Source of the DNA: Nocardia blacklockiae
GTDB taxonomy: Bacteria > Actinomycetota > Actinomycetes > Mycobacteriales > Mycobacteriaceae
NCBI RefSeq assembly: GCF_015477355.1
Contig: NZ_JADLRJ010000004.1
Span: forward strand, 62,001 to 126,000
DNA length: 64,000 nt
Reading direction: 5' to 3'
Shown here: one piece after another, positions 8,442-17,642 of the stretch
How positions within the stretch are numbered: position 1 is the stretch's first letter
Layout of the letters: each line of letters opens with the position of its first letter
Made by a program: the position numbers and the translations under genes
The notes under the pieces: model-generated
What the model was told of the DNA's origin: nothing
Databases searched by the model: none
The model's input: the letters and a program-made list of their open reading frames with translations, nothing else

Positions 8442-8553
8442 CCCGACCGTTCAGCCGGACGGTCGGCCGCACGCTCGCCCGACCCGACCGCTCGGACAGA
8501 AGGTCGGCCGCACGCTCGCCGCCTGACCAGACCCGCTCAGACAGAAGGTGCCC
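8425..8553 (+). repeat. imperfect tandem triplication (41-44 bp units)
   Basis: Three neighbouring copies start with GCACGCT and end with GGTCGGCC or GGTGCCC: 8425-8468, 8469-8509 and 8510-8553. Copies 1 and 3 are 44 bp; copy 2 is 41 bp. The first copy contains the E1 beta stop codon; copies 2 and 3 each carry ACAGAAGGT. In copy 3 this is the ribosome-binding sequence for the E2 gene. Confidence 0.85.
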
Positions 8554-8554
8554 G

Positions 8555-9940
8555 TTGGACGACCCGGTTGCAGCAGACCAGAACCACGTGCTCGAGTTCC
8601 GGCTACCCGATCTCGGTGAGGGTCTGACCGATGCCGAGCTGGTGTCATGGGCGGTGGCCGTCGGTGACCGGGTGGAGCTCAACCAGACCATCGCCGAGGT
8701 GGAGACCGCCAAGGCGCAGGTGGCGCTGCCCAGCCCGTTCGCCGGGGAGGTGCTGGAGCTGCTGGCCAGCCCCGGCGAGACCGTCCCCGTGGGCGCGCCG
8801 CTGATCCGGGTCGCCGCCGAGTACGAGGCCGCTGCCTCGCCGCCGGCCGAAGCGCCGGAACGGCAGTCGGTGCTGGTGGGTTACGGTCCCGAGGGCGAGC
8901 CCACCTCGCGCCGCGCCCGCACGGCCGCGAATCCCCCTGCGATACAGCCGGATACCGGACCGCTGCCGTCCTACCCGGACATTCCCGGCCGTCCCCCGGC
9001 CACGCCGGCGGCCCGGAAGCTGGCCCGCGAACTCGGCATCGACATCTCGTTCGTGGCCGGCTCCGGCCCCGGCGGCGCCGTCACCGTCGACGACGTGCGG
9101 CACGCGGTACCGGTGTCCCAGCCGCCCGCCCGCATCCGGCCCGAAAACGAGGCAGCCGACGAGGACACGCCGCGCCCGAGCACCCCGCGGGTGCCGCTGA
9201 TGCGCCCCGACGGCGGCATCATCCGGGCGACGCCGTCCGCGCGGGAGACCCGCACGCCGGTCAGCGGGGTCCGCAAGCGCACCGCCACCGCCATGGTGAC
9301 CAGCGCCCGCACCATCCCGCAGGCCAGCGCGTTCGCCACCACCGATTTCACCGCCTCGATGGAACTGCTGGACCACCTGCGCTCCACCGAATCCTTCAGC
9401 GGCCTCTCGCTGACCCCGCTGGCGTTGGTGGCCAAGGCAACCTTGGCGGCGATGGCCGAATTCCCCGAGATCAACGCGTGGTGGGACGACGAGCACAAGG
9501 AGATCGTCACCAAGCACTACGTGAACCTGGGCATCGCGGTTGCCACCGACCGCGGACTGCTGGTGCCGAACGTGAAGGAGGCGCAGGCGCTGAGCCTGCG
9601 CGACCTGTGCCGGGAGATCGGCTGGCTGGCCGATGTCGCCCGCACCGGCAGTGCCCGGCCCGCGGACCTGCGCGGGGGCACCTTCACCATCAGCAATGTG
9701 GGCGTGTTCGGTGTCGACACCGGTGTGCCGCTGGTGAATCCGGGCGAGGGCGCGATCCTGTGCCTGGGTTCGATCCGCAAACAGCCCTGGGTCTATCGCG
9801 ACGAACTGGCCGTCCGCTGGGTCACCACGCTGGGCCTGAGCTTCGACCATCGGATGATCGACGGCGAACTCGGCGCCCGGTTCCTCTCGACGGTGACCTC
9901 GCTGCTGGAGGACCCGCTCACGCTGCTCGGGCGGGTGTGA
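8555..9940 (+). CDS. bkdC: dihydrolipoamide acyltransferase E2 of the 2-oxoacid dehydrogenase
   Basis: The 461-aa E2 has one lipoyl domain with the modified lysine at about residue 53 in VETAKAQV. A Pro/Ala-rich linker follows, then a peripheral-subunit-binding domain (TPAARKLARELGIDIS to GGAVTVDDV, about 148-187). The chloramphenicol-acetyltransferase-like core ends with the catalytic DHRMIDG (about 431-437). It transfers the acyl group from lipoamide to CoA and forms the core of the complex. Start is TTG at 8555 with AGAAGG upstream. It is separated from bkdB by the tandem repeat. Its stop codon touches the stop of the convergent thioesterase gene without a spacer. Confidence 0.94.
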   Translation: MDDPVAADQNHVLEFRLPDLGEGLTDAELVSWAVAVGDRVELNQTIAEVETAKAQVALPSPFAGEVLELLASPGETVPVGAPLIRVAAEYEAAASPPAEAPERQSVLVGYGPEGEPTSRRARTAANPPAIQPDTGPLPSYPDIPGRPPATPAARKLARELGIDISFVAGSGPGGAVTVDDVRHAVPVSQPPARIRPENEAADEDTPRPSTPRVPLMRPDGGIIRATPSARETRTPVSGVRKRTATAMVTSARTIPQASAFATTDFTASMELLDHLRSTESFSGLSLTPLALVAKATLAAMAEFPEINAWWDDEHKEIVTKHYVNLGIAVATDRGLLVPNVKEAQALSLRDLCREIGWLADVARTGSARPADLRGGTFTISNVGVFGVDTGVPLVNPGEGAILCLGSIRKQPWVYRDELAVRWVTTLGLSFDHRMIDGELGARFLSTVTSLLEDPLTLLGRV

Positions 9941-10369
9941 TCACTCGGTGACCAATCGCGCTGCGGCGCTGCGGATCACGGCCGGGATCTCGACCGGCTG
10001 CCGGGTGGCCTCGTCGACGTAGACGTGCACGAAGCTGCCGGTCGCGGCCAGCTCCAGGGCCTCGCCGTCCTCGCGGAAGATGGCCAGGTCGTAGGTGATG
10101 CTGGAGCGGCCGAGCCGCTCGATGCGCAGGCCGACCCGCAACCGGTCCGGGAAGCTCAGCGACCCCAGGTAGCGGCACGAGGTCTGCGCGACCACCCCGA
10201 TCGCGGGCAGCGCGCGGATGTCGGTGCCGGTGGCATCCATCAGCCACGCATTGACCGCGGTGTCGAAGTACGAGTAGTAGGTCACGTTGTTGACGTGGCC
10301 GTAGTGGTCGTTGTCCGCCCAGCGGGTCGGCATCGGCCAGAGCACCGGGTAGTCCTGCTGCGTCGTCAC
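9941..10369 (-). CDS. acyl-CoA thioesterase, hotdog fold (4HBT family)
   Basis: The 142-aa product has the hallmark N-terminal TRWADNDHYGHVNNVTYYSYFDTA, in which the Asp of DNDHYGHVNN is the usual catalytic residue. Next comes VAQTSCRYLGSLSFPDRLRVG, typical of single hotdog 4-hydroxybenzoyl-CoA-type thioesterases. It would hydrolyse a short acyl-CoA in the cytoplasm. It is convergent with bkdC with no intergenic base and may handle acyl-CoAs made by that complex, although substrate is unknown. The start is the GTG at 10369, which fits the family N-terminus; it lacks a clear ribosome-binding site. Confidence 0.87.
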   Translation of the reverse strand: MTTQQDYPVLWPMPTRWADNDHYGHVNNVTYYSYFDTAVNAWLMDATGTDIRALPAIGVVAQTSCRYLGSLSFPDRLRVGLRIERLGRSSITYDLAIFREDGEALELAATGSFVHVYVDEATRQPVEIPAVIRSAAARLVTE

Positions 10370-10395
10370 CCGGCCGACAATAGCCAGCCGCCGCG

Positions 10396-11442
10396 TCAGC
10401 GCCCGGAGGAGGACGCCCGCGCGACCGGAAAGCCCTCGCGGTCGAGCGCGGCGCCGCTCTGCCGGTGCTCGCGCGGGCTGCGGCCGTAGTGCCGTTTGAA
10501 CGCCGTGCTCAGGGCGAAGGCGCTGCCGTAACCGACCCGGCGGGCGATGGATTCGACGGTGGCGTCGGAGTCCTGCAGCAGGTCGGCGGCCAGGGCCAGG
10601 CGCCAGTCGGTGAGGAAGGCCATCGGCGGCTCGCCGACCAGATCGGTGAAACGCCGGGCCAGCGCGGCCCGCGACACCCCGACCTCGGTGGCCAGCGCCG
10701 CGACCGTCCACGGGTGCGCCGGATTGTTCTGCAGCAGCCGCAGGGCCTTGCCCACCAGCGGGTCCGCGTAGGCGTGGTACCAGGCGGGCGCGTCGTTGCG
10801 GGCGAACCAGGCGCGCAGTGTGGCGATGAGCAGTAGGTCCAGCAGCCGGTCCAGCATGGCGCCCTGCGCCGGGCGGTCCTTGGCACTCTCCTCGACCAAC
10901 AGGTCGAGCACCGGGCTGTCGAGTTCGGCGCGGGGCAGCACGATCAGCGGCGGCAGGGCGCGCAGCAGGCGGCGGCTGGCCGCGCTCTCCTGCTCGTAGG
11001 TGCCGGTCACCAGCATGGTGGCGGCGTCCGGGTTGGGGCCCCAGCCGCGCACGCCGAGACTCCATGTCTCACAGAGCACTTCGCCCTCGGGCGTGGTGGT
11101 GATCTGGCCGGGATCGATGTACACCTGCGGCTCGGTGGCCGGGTCGTCGGCGACGGTGTAGTGGTCCGGCCCGCGAATGACCGCCACATCGCCCTCGCGC
11201 AGTTGCCGGGGCGCGGCCGTGCCGGTGCCGGGGAAGCCGACGCGGCACAGTTGCGCCGACTCCGCGCTGCCCGCGCCGCTGTGCGGAGCCGGCACGATCC
11301 AGCCGCTGCCGCGCACCACCGCCACCACGGTCAGGGGCGACTCGTCGCGCACGCGCAGCGACCACGGCGGGTCGAGCAACGACCGCATCACGAACGCGCC
11401 TCGCGCTCGCGGCCCCTCGAGCAGGCTTTCCAGCGGATCCAC
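10396..11442 (-). CDS. AraC-family transcriptional regulator with cupin sensor domain
   Basis: The 348-aa protein has an N-terminal cupin-type region (PPWSLRVRDESPLTVVAVVRG, then REGDVAVIRGPDHYTVAD). A C-terminal double helix-turn-helix follows, with HPWTVAALATEVGVSRAALA, RFTDLVGEPPMAFLTDWRL, and the second HTH ending GYGSAFALSTAFKRHYGRSP. This is the layout of cupin_6/HTH_18 regulators. It ends 26 bp from the thioesterase start, on the same strand, and diverges from the MFS transporter gene at 11678, its likely target. GTG at 11442 is favoured because AAGG lies 6 nt upstream; TTG at 11448 is the alternative. Confidence 0.9.
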   Translation of the reverse strand: MDPLESLLEGPRARGAFVMRSLLDPPWSLRVRDESPLTVVAVVRGSGWIVPAPHSGAGSAESAQLCRVGFPGTGTAAPRQLREGDVAVIRGPDHYTVADDPATEPQVYIDPGQITTTPEGEVLCETWSLGVRGWGPNPDAATMLVTGTYEQESAASRRLLRALPPLIVLPRAELDSPVLDLLVEESAKDRPAQGAMLDRLLDLLLIATLRAWFARNDAPAWYHAYADPLVGKALRLLQNNPAHPWTVAALATEVGVSRAALARRFTDLVGEPPMAFLTDWRLALAADLLQDSDATVESIARRVGYGSAFALSTAFKRHYGRSPREHRQSGAALDREGFPVARASSSGR

Positions 11443-11677
11443 CCTCAAACCTTGGCAGATGGCCCGGGGCTTCTCAACCCTGATTCCGGACCCGTCCCGA
11501 CCCCGAATCTATGGGCCGGAACTTGTCGGTGCCCCGTCCTAGAATCGAGTCGAAACCGGTTGAACCGGAGCCGATTCGGCACCCGGCCGCCCCGCGTCGA
11601 TGAGGCCGCGCACGGCAGGGCAACGGGGGGCTGCCGGCAACGATGCCGGTGCCTTCGTCCCGGGTACCGTCGAATCA

Positions 11678-13159
11678 ATGGCTGCTTCGACGCTCGCTCC
11701 CCCGGTCCGGATGGCGCGCGCCGCGGTGTTCGCGGTGTTCGGGCTCAACGGGTTTCTGGCCGCCATGTGGGTGGTGCACATTCCGGCGATCACCGAGCGC
11801 ACCGGCACCTCGAACGCCACGCTGGGCATGCTGATCCTGCTCATGGCGGGCAGTGGGATCGCGGGCATGCAGGCCGCGGGCCCGCTGGCCGACCGGTTCG
11901 GCAGCCGCGCGCTGGTAGTCGCCGCGGCGTGCTGGCTGTCGGCGGCCGTGCTCGGCCCCGGCCTGGCGACGCACACCTGGTCGCTGGCCCTGGCGCTGAT
12001 GCTGTTCGGCTTCGGCAACGGCGCACTGGACGTCTCGATGAACGCCCAGGCCGTCCAGGTGGAACGGGAGTACCCCCGCCCCATCATGTCGGCATTCCAC
12101 GCCCTGTTCTCCTGCGGCGGCCTCGCCGGCTCACTGATCGGCGCAGCAGCCATGCACCGCGACTTCGACCTCCGCACAACCCTCGCCCTATCCGGCACAT
12201 CGGGCCTCATCGTGACAGCCCTGTGCACCCCCCGCCTCCTCCCCCGAACCGCCCCGGCCCCAACCACACCCGCATCCCCCACACCCCCGTCCGCCCCCAC
12301 ATCCACATCACCCCCGCCCACGCCACTCACACCAACATCGCCCACAACACCACCCCCGCCCACGTCCGCGCGACCCACACCCGCATCCCCCACACCCGCG
12401 CCCGCATCACCCCCGCCACTCACACCCGCATCCCCCACACCCGCGCCCGTTTCACCCCCGCCCACACGGACGTCCGACACACCCGGACCCGCATCCCCCG
12501 AACCGGTGTCGCGCACACCCGCGCCGACCGCACCCATTCCGGCTGCGGGCGCGGCCGTCGGTTCCGCGCCGGTTCGCCCCCGTGCGTCGCGCAAGGTTTT
12601 CGCGTTGGCGGCTGTCGCGTTCGCGCTGCTGATGACCGAGGGCGTGGCCAACGATTGGAGTGCACTGCAATTGCGTGAGCATCTCGGGGTCGACGCGGCG
12701 ACCGCGGCCCTGGCCTTCGGGGCGTTCTCGACGACGATGACCGCGGGCCGGTTCGGCGCCGACCGGGTGAGCGCGCGCTACGGCCCGGTCGCGGTGGTGC
12801 GGTGGGGGGCGTTGCTCGCCGCGGCCGGGCTGGTGTTGGTCATCGCGTCGGTCTGGGTGCCGCTGACGCTGTGCGGCTGGGCGCTGCTGGGCCTCGGACT
12901 GGCCGGTGGCGTCCCGCAGATCTTCAGTGCCGCGGGCAATCTCGGCACGGCCACCGCGGCGACGGATATGTCGCGCGTGTTCAGCCTGGGGTATCTCGGT
13001 TTCCTCGCCGGTCCGTCGGTCATCGGGTGGCTATCAGCACCGACCTCGCTGACAACGGCGCTGATCTTCCCGCTGGTCCTGGTGGTGTTGTGCGCCTGCT
13101 TCGCCTCGATCGTGGCGCCCGCCGCGCCAATTATTGACCCCGAGGACAAAAACAAGTAG
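11678..13159 (+). CDS. MFS transporter with long Pro/Ser/Thr-rich central insert
   Basis: The 493-aa protein has two six-helix halves of the major facilitator superfamily. N-terminal helices include AAVFAVFGLNGFLAAMWVVH and the loop-2/3 region LADRFGSR; the second half restarts at KVFALAAVAFALLMTEGVAN. It resembles YbjJ-type permeases. Between the halves, at about residues 192-304, is a low-complexity stretch of Pro, Thr, Ser and Ala, where a cytoplasmic loop of about 30 residues would be normal. Substrate unknown. It diverges from the AraC regulator across 235 bp and is followed closely by a TetR gene. The ATG at 11678 is chosen as the first start just before the hydrophobic region. Confidence 0.88.
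   Translation: MAASTLAPPVRMARAAVFAVFGLNGFLAAMWVVHIPAITERTGTSNATLGMLILLMAGSGIAGMQAAGPLADRFGSRALVVAAACWLSAAVLGPGLATHTWSLALALMLFGFGNGALDVSMNAQAVQVEREYPRPIMSAFHALFSCGGLAGSLIGAAAMHRDFDLRTTLALSGTSGLIVTALCTPRLLPRTAPAPTTPASPTPPSAPTSTSPPPTPLTPTSPTTPPPPTSARPTPASPTPAPASPPPLTPASPTPAPVSPPPTRTSDTPGPASPEPVSRTPAPTAPIPAAGAAVGSAPVRPRASRKVFALAAVAFALLMTEGVANDWSALQLREHLGVDAATAALAFGAFSTTMTAGRFGADRVSARYGPVAVVRWGALLAAAGLVLVIASVWVPLTLCGWALLGLGLAGGVPQIFSAAGNLGTATAATDMSRVFSLGYLGFLAGPSVIGWLSAPTSLTTALIFPLVLVVLCACFASIVAPAAPIIDPEDKNK
12376..12465 (+). repeat. 45-bp tandem repeat in the MFS central insert
   Basis: Two nearly identical 45-bp copies begin at 12376 and 12421 with CACACCCGCATCCCCC. They encode a 15-residue unit with the core TPASPTPAP followed by A/V-SPPP. 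The surrounding 12247-12560 is an irregular C-rich simple sequence coding for Pro, Thr, Ser and Ala. Confidence 0.85.
13136..13151. promoter_or_regulatory. TTGACC-containing element before the TetR gene, candidate operator
   Basis: TTGACCCCGAGGACAA overlaps the 3' end of the MFS gene, just before the TetR start at 13170. It resembles the clearer inverted repeat at 13789 upstream of the SDR gene (TTGACC, 8-bp spacing, CAA). The match is partial, so confidence is low. Confidence 0.25.
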
Positions 13160-13169
13160 CGTCGACCGC

Positions 13170-13745
13170 ATGGCCAGACCGCGCAACTTCGAACCCGAAC
13201 GGGTACTCGATCTCGCGATGGAAACGTTCTGGACCCACGGCTACGCCAACACCTCCCCCGCACAGCTGGCCGAGTGCACCGGCATCGGAAAAGGCAGCCT
13301 GTACAACACCTTCGGCAGCAAGCGCGAACTGTTCGACCGCGTCCTCGAACGCTACGACCGGATCGGCACCGAACTGGCGGCCGAGTATCTGTCCCGGCCG
13401 GGCAGCACCCGCGAGACCCTGCGCGGCTTCCTGCGGTTCCTCGTCGACAGCGATGCGGCGCACCCGGTCCGGCGCGGCTGCCTGGCGGTGAACACGGCCA
13501 CCGAGTTCGCCGCGCAGGACCCCGACGTCAACCGCGCGATCCGCGCCATGACCGACCACACCATCGCCGAGATGGCGGCCCGCATCGACCGCGGCCGCCG
13601 CGACGGCGACGTGCGGCGCGAGGTCGACCCGCAGGCCGCGGCCGAATTCCTGATGAACACCATCGCCGGCCTGCGCGTCATGACCAAGGCCTACGACCTC
13701 CCGACCCTGTACCGAATCATCGACACCGCACTCGAAACCCTCTGA
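13170..13745 (+). CDS. TetR-family transcriptional regulator
   Basis: The 191-aa protein has the TetR N-terminal helix-turn-helix: RVLDLAMETFWTHGYANTS, then LAECTGIGKGSLYNTFGSKRELF. The C-terminal ligand domain contains HPVRRGCLAVNTATEFA, a segment seen in regulators of the YxaF/LmrA type. It sits between an MFS transporter and an SDR gene, all on the plus strand, and 74 bp before the SDR. It likely represses itself and the SDR in response to a small organic compound. The start at ATG 13170 gives the normal N-terminus; the longer frame from 13134 lies inside the transporter gene. Confidence 0.92.
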   Translation: MARPRNFEPERVLDLAMETFWTHGYANTSPAQLAECTGIGKGSLYNTFGSKRELFDRVLERYDRIGTELAAEYLSRPGSTRETLRGFLRFLVDSDAAHPVRRGCLAVNTATEFAAQDPDVNRAIRAMTDHTIAEMAARIDRGRRDGDVRREVDPQAAAEFLMNTIAGLRVMTKAYDLPTLYRIIDTALETL

Positions 13746-13788
13746 CTCTCAACGAGTTACAACACCCCACCTACTCCTGCCCTAGTTT

Positions 13789-13804
13789 TTGACCTGTAGT
13801 TCAA
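13789..13804. promoter_or_regulatory. inverted repeat TTGA-N8-TCAA before the SDR gene
   Basis: TTGACCTGTAGTTCAA has 4-bp perfect arms and lies 16 bp before the SDR start codon, directly next to the ribosome-binding sequence AGAAAGGA. It is a plausible operator for the TetR protein encoded immediately upstream; TTGACC could also serve as a -35 element. Confidence 0.4.
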
Positions 13805-13819
13805 GAAAGGACACACCCC

Positions 13820-14608
13820 ATGGAACTCGACCTGACCGGCAAGACGGCCGTCGTCACCGGCGCGGGCCGCGGCATCGGGCTGGCCGTCGCGGAGGCACTC
13901 ACCGCCGAGGGCGTACGCGTGGTCGGCGCCTCGCGCACCATCACCCCGGAACTCGAAAAGGCCAGCGTCGCAACGGTTGCGGCCGACCTGGGCACCGCCG
14001 AGGGCGCGGCCGCGGCGATCGGGACCGCCCTGTCCGAGCTGGGCGGCATCGATATCCTGGTCAACAATGTCGGCGGCGGGGACGCGGATCGCCTGGGGCT
14101 CGGCGGTTTTCTCGACGTCACCGACGAGCAGTGGCGAACCCTGTTCGACCTCAACCTGTTCAGCGCGGTCTGGGCCACTCGCGCGGCACTGCCGAGCCTG
14201 CTGGAACGCCGCGGCGCGATCGTCAACGTGTCCTCGATCAACGCCCAGCTCCCGGCAGCCGGACCGGTCGGCTACAGCGAGGCCAAGGCCGCGCTCACCA
14301 ATCTCGGCAAGCGGCTCAGCGAGGAGTTCGGGCCGCGCGGCGTCCGGGTCAACACCGTCTCCCCGGGCGTGGTGGGCACCCCGCTGTGGCGGGATTCGCG
14401 CGGCTTCGGCGCCAAAGTCGCCGAGGCGCAGGGCATTTCGCACGATCAGCTGCTGGCGACGATCGGCGAGCGGTTCGGCATCGCCTCGGGCCGGATCTCC
14501 GAGCCCGAGGAGGTGGCGGCGCTGGTCGCGTTCCTGGTCTCGCCCCGGGCGGGCAACATCCTGGGCGGTGACTTCGTCATCGACGGCGGCACGCTGAAGA
14601 CCGCGTGA
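13820..14608 (+). CDS. SDR-family oxidoreductase
   Basis: The 262-aa classical short-chain dehydrogenase has the NAD(P)-binding motif TGAGRGIGLA (about residues 12-21). The structural NNVGGG, the catalytic Ser in VNVSSINAQ and the active-site YSEAK (Tyr and Lys) are all present. Arg at GASR after the second strand suggests NADP preference, as inference only. Such enzymes reduce or oxidise alcohol/keto groups; substrate unknown. It follows a TetR gene that probably controls it and ends at a strong hairpin at 14614. Length and motif spacing are normal. Confidence 0.9.
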   Translation: MELDLTGKTAVVTGAGRGIGLAVAEALTAEGVRVVGASRTITPELEKASVATVAADLGTAEGAAAAIGTALSELGGIDILVNNVGGGDADRLGLGGFLDVTDEQWRTLFDLNLFSAVWATRAALPSLLERRGAIVNVSSINAQLPAAGPVGYSEAKAALTNLGKRLSEEFGPRGVRVNTVSPGVVGTPLWRDSRGFGAKVAEAQGISHDQLLATIGERFGIASGRISEPEEVAALVAFLVSPRAGNILGGDFVIDGGTLKTA

Positions 14609-14613
14609 ACCGG

Positions 14614-14639
14614 GGGCCGGGCACCTCGGTGCCCGGCCC
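14614..14639 (+). terminator. strong GC hairpin after the SDR gene
   Basis: GGGCCGGGCACC pairs perfectly with GGTGCCCGGCCC, a 12-bp stem with a minimal TC loop. It has no U-tract, as is usual in actinobacterial terminators. It ends 14 nt before the next start codon, so it could also affect expression of the downstream miniprotein. Confidence 0.65.
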
Positions 14640-14653
14640 GCTACAGTGCGAGA

Positions 14654-14914
14654 ATGTTCGAGAATCGCCGTCTCGCCCGCATCGAACGCAAGCTCGACGC
14701 CATCATGCACCACCTGGGCATCGCCGACACCGAGCCGCCGCCGATCGCCACGACGGCCGCGCCGATGCCGGGCATGCACAGCTCGGAGGTCGACAACCTG
14801 CTCTCCCAAGGGAAGAAGATCCAGGCCATCAAGGTCTATCGCGAGCTGAACCCCGGGATGTCGCTGAAGCAGGCCAAGGACGCCGTCGAGGCCCGCGCCC
14901 GCCGCTACTACTGA
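14654..14914 (+). CDS. miniprotein with ribosomal L7/L12 C-terminal-like domain
   Basis: The 86-aa protein begins with a charged helix, MFENRRLARIERKLDAIMHH, followed by a short Pro-rich linker. Its C-terminal half reads LSQGKKIQAIKVYRELNPG then SLKQAKDAVEAR. That half closely resembles the second part of the bL12 C-terminal domain, whose KxxAIKxxRE and LKEAKxxVE helices contact translation factors. Similar short proteins occur in other actinomycetes. It lacks the bL12 N-terminal dimerisation domain, so it is not the ribosomal protein itself. Function is unknown; binding to a translational GTPase or mimicry of the stalk is a reasonable guess. It lies 14 nt beyond a hairpin terminator and converges on a small membrane protein gene. 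Confidence 0.75.
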   Translation: MFENRRLARIERKLDAIMHHLGIADTEPPPIATTAAPMPGMHSSEVDNLLSQGKKIQAIKVYRELNPGMSLKQAKDAVEARARRYY

Positions 14915-14920
14915 CCGCGC

Positions 14921-15235
14921 CTACAGCGTCTCGGTCCTGTGGAACGACAGCTCCGGCCACGGTGGCCGCTTCACCATCGCAACGGTCGCGAGCGTGGCCG
15001 TCACCAGACCGGTCAGCACCGCGATCAGCGCGATCCGGCTCTCGTCGACGGCGGGCCGCCAGGTCACCTCGCCCGCGTGGACGACGAACACGCCGACCGG
15101 CCGCAGCGCGGGCCGCAACAGCCCGGGCCGAGCCACCGTGATCACCGTGGACCCGTCCGACGTCTCGTGCGGCGCGCCGTAGACCAGCGCACCGTCGGCC
15201 GTAGCCGGCAGCTCGAACTTCTCGCGCAGCGTCAT
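14921..15235 (-). CDS. small membrane protein, hypothetical
   Basis: The 104-aa product starts MTLREKFELPATADGAL, has a soluble beta-rich first part and one clear transmembrane helix near the C-terminus (ALIAVLTGLVTATLATVAMV). No domain is recognised. It converges on the L12-like gene with 6 bp between stops and is divergent from the isomerase-family gene at 15373. The ATG at 15235 is chosen because the frame upstream to 15340 has no actinobacterial-protein character. Confidence 0.65.
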   Translation of the reverse strand: MTLREKFELPATADGALVYGAPHETSDGSTVITVARPGLLRPALRPVGVFVVHAGEVTWRPAVDESRIALIAVLTGLVTATLATVAMVKRPPWPELSFHRTETL

Positions 15236-15372
15236 TCCCGCCCCTTCCGGTTGCCGCGACGAGCCGAACCTCGACGCGGGGGAATCCTCACCCGGCCAGC
15301 GTAATACCGCGCACCGACAGCCCGACAGCGTCGGCTCCACCGGTGGAACGGCAGCGCGGCATGATGGTGATC

Positions 15373-16158
15373 ATGACCGATTACCCCAACGGGCTGCTGA
15401 CGGCGGCCGACTATCAGGAGCGGCTGCAACAGGCGGCCGACTCGATGGTCGCGGCGACACAGGCGGGACCGCTGGACGCGATCGTGCCGGCCTGCCCGGG
15501 CTGGACGCTTCGCGACCTCGTCGTTCACCTCGGCGAGGTACATCAGTGGGCGCGCGCGAACCTGCTCGACGGCGCGGGGGCGGCCCGGCACACCGCCGTC
15601 CCGCCGAGCCCCGACGAGGACCTTTCCGCTTGGTACCGGCGCTGTTTCGACGAGCTGGCCGAGGTCCTGGCGTCGACCGATCCGGCCGCGCCCGCCTGGA
15701 CCATGCAGCCCTCGAACCGCACGGCCGGCTTCTGGTCCCGCCGGCAGTGCCACGAACTCGCCATGCACGTCGTCGACGCGCGGCAGGCCCAGAACGCGGT
15801 CACGTACTACGAACCCGATCTCGCCGTCGACGGACTCGCGGAGATCTTCGACGTGTGGGTGTACCGCCGGGCCGCCTGGCAGGTCCCGCCGGTGGATCTG
15901 CCCGCGCCCGTGGAGGTTTCGTGCACCGACCGGGACGCGCGCTGGGTCCTGGTGCCGACCGGCTCGGCCGAGCCGCCGGAGTACGAGGCCCTCGGCCCGA
16001 CGCCCGGCGCGGCGACACCCGAGACGGCGGCGGTCCTGCGCGGCGAGTCCGCACAGCTGCTGCTCATGCTCTGGGGTAGCGCCGACCTGTCCGCCGTCGA
16101 GATCGATGGCGACGCCGAACTGGTACGGCGCCTGCTGGATTCGCGCATCACACCCTGA
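15373..16158 (+). CDS. maleylpyruvate isomerase / mycothiol-dependent (MDMPI) family protein
   Basis: The 261-aa protein has the MDMPI N-terminal DinB-like four-helix domain. Its motifs are CPGWTLRDLVVHLGEVHQWA, with metal-binding His residues, and CHELAMHVVDARQA, which supplies the third His. A smaller C-terminal domain follows. Family members use mycothiol, the low-molecular-weight thiol of actinomycetes, for isomerisation, conjugation or transfer; the reaction here is unknown. ATGs at 15361 and 15364 are possible alternative starts, but 15373 gives the family N-terminus MTDYPNGLL. It ends at the bidirectional terminator shared with pntB. A second member of the same family is at 19847. Confidence 0.85.
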   Translation: MTDYPNGLLTAADYQERLQQAADSMVAATQAGPLDAIVPACPGWTLRDLVVHLGEVHQWARANLLDGAGAARHTAVPPSPDEDLSAWYRRCFDELAEVLASTDPAAPAWTMQPSNRTAGFWSRRQCHELAMHVVDARQAQNAVTYYEPDLAVDGLAEIFDVWVYRRAAWQVPPVDLPAPVEVSCTDRDARWVLVPTGSAEPPEYEALGPTPGAATPETAAVLRGESAQLLLMLWGSADLSAVEIDGDAELVRRLLDSRITP

Positions 16159-16177
16159 GCCGACCCGGAAACGGCAA

Positions 16178-16208
16178 CGGCCCGCACCCCTTTCGGTGGT
16201 GCGGGCCG
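16178..16208. terminator. bidirectional hairpin terminator between isomerase gene and pntB
   Basis: CGGCCCGCACC pairs with GGTGCGGGCCG, an 11-bp perfect stem with a 9-nt loop. It lies between two convergent genes and can end transcription from both sides. Confidence 0.8.
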
Positions 16209-16226
16209 CCGCGTCCGGCGAAATCG

Positions 16227-17639
<1,413 letters not shown>

Positions 17640-17642
17640 GGG

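Noticed and set aside
12376-12465. Possible CRISPR-like direct repeats
   Set aside because: The copies are adjacent without spacers and are in frame within a coding Pro/Ser/Thr linker.
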